Shown: piece by piece, positions 63,979 through 64,000 of the stretch | How the letters are laid out: every line of letters starts with the position of its first letter | Position numbering within the stretch: position 1 is the stretch's first letter | NCBI GenBank assembly: GCA_035508495.1 | Contig: DATJMX010000041.1 | Coordinates: 27,344-91,343 of the forward strand | Reading direction: 5' to 3' | DNA length: 64,000 nucleotides | From: Candidatus Binataceae bacterium | GTDB taxonomy: Bacteria > Desulfobacterota > Binatia > Binatales > Binataceae | The notes under the pieces: model-generated | Databases searched by the model: none | Seen by the model: only the letters and a program-made list of their open reading frames with translations | What the model was told of the DNA's origin: nothing | Position numbers and translations under genes: made by a program

Positions 63979-64000
63979 GCGCGAGCCGTAGGGCTCGCGC
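63979..64000. repeat. GC-rich palindrome at window end
   Basis: GCGCGAGCC/GGCTCGCGC arms (9 bp) around GTAG. It follows a REP-like GGGTTGGCGTCCCTGCCCGCC stretch after the Rieske gene. It may be cut by the window edge. Confidence 0.5.

Overview
The window is 64 kb of GC-rich bacterial chromosome, densely packed with about 65 genes on both strands. I found no tRNA, rRNA, CRISPR array, complete insertion sequence or phage gene. The mix of a DUF1329 protein, acyl-CoA and CoA-ester enzymes, several glutathione S-transferases, a PriB-containing rpsF operon and Gram-negative envelope genes (LpxL-type acyltransferase, lipoprotein, periplasmic proteins) points to a Gram-negative, deltaproteobacteria-like lineage. 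Candidatus Binatota or a relative is my best guess, by inference and not by a search.

Layout. 1-7.6 kb: flavin/PPOX and acetyltransferase genes, an acyl-CoA dehydrogenase, and a large exported beta-propeller protein with Pro/Thr linkers and duplicated Ig domains. 7.7-12.3 kb: nitroreductase, an LpxL-type acyltransferase overlapping glgC, a zinc-ribbon protein and a GST. 12.2-14.9 kb (minus): the ribosomal operon rpsF-priB-rpsR-DUF2232-rplI. 15-23.1 kb: a cyclase with a histone-like tail, an FAD monooxygenase, DUF1329, MFS and GNAT proteins, and a CSLREA beta-helix protein. 23.2-26.9 kb: a bufferin-type operon (bufA-bufB-bufC) divergent from an ECF sigma/anti-sigma pair. 26.9-33.9 kb (minus): purB-purC-purS-purQ-purL-purF. 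34.6 kb: an AraC/GyrI regulator. 35.5-41.5 kb (minus): the transcription/translation operon rimP-nusA-ylxR-infB-DUF503-rbfA, with a terminator-like hairpin in its leader. 41.8-49.2 kb: hydrolases, an SDR, a PKD protein, two beta-carbonic anhydrases, a TPR lipoprotein, phosphofructokinase and an unknown HTH-like protein. 49.4-54.9 kb (plus): SDR, a pair of MaoC-type dehydratases, a GH57/DUF3536-like protein and acetyl-CoA synthetase. 55-64 kb: MBL hydrolase, cobalamin adenosyltransferase, rhodanese, nitroreductase, a fused exported-domain/flippase, a VOC protein, a YiiX-like hydrolase, ArgJ and a Rieske ferredoxin.

The most interesting system is the bufferin cluster at 23.2-26.9 kb. A small exported peptide with two CxGxNxCKG repeats is encoded with an MNIO (DUF692) enzyme and its DUF2063 partner, next to an ECF sigma factor and a zinc-finger anti-sigma factor. 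The layout suggests a stress-controlled, post-translationally modified metal-binding peptide. A second theme is a family of short GC-rich palindromes (REP-like) in at least seven intergenic gaps, including a paired BIME-like unit and a unit carrying a perfect 20-bp inverted repeat. A 14-base sequence upstream of the sigma gene recurs upstream of an uncharacterised gene at 48.8 kb.
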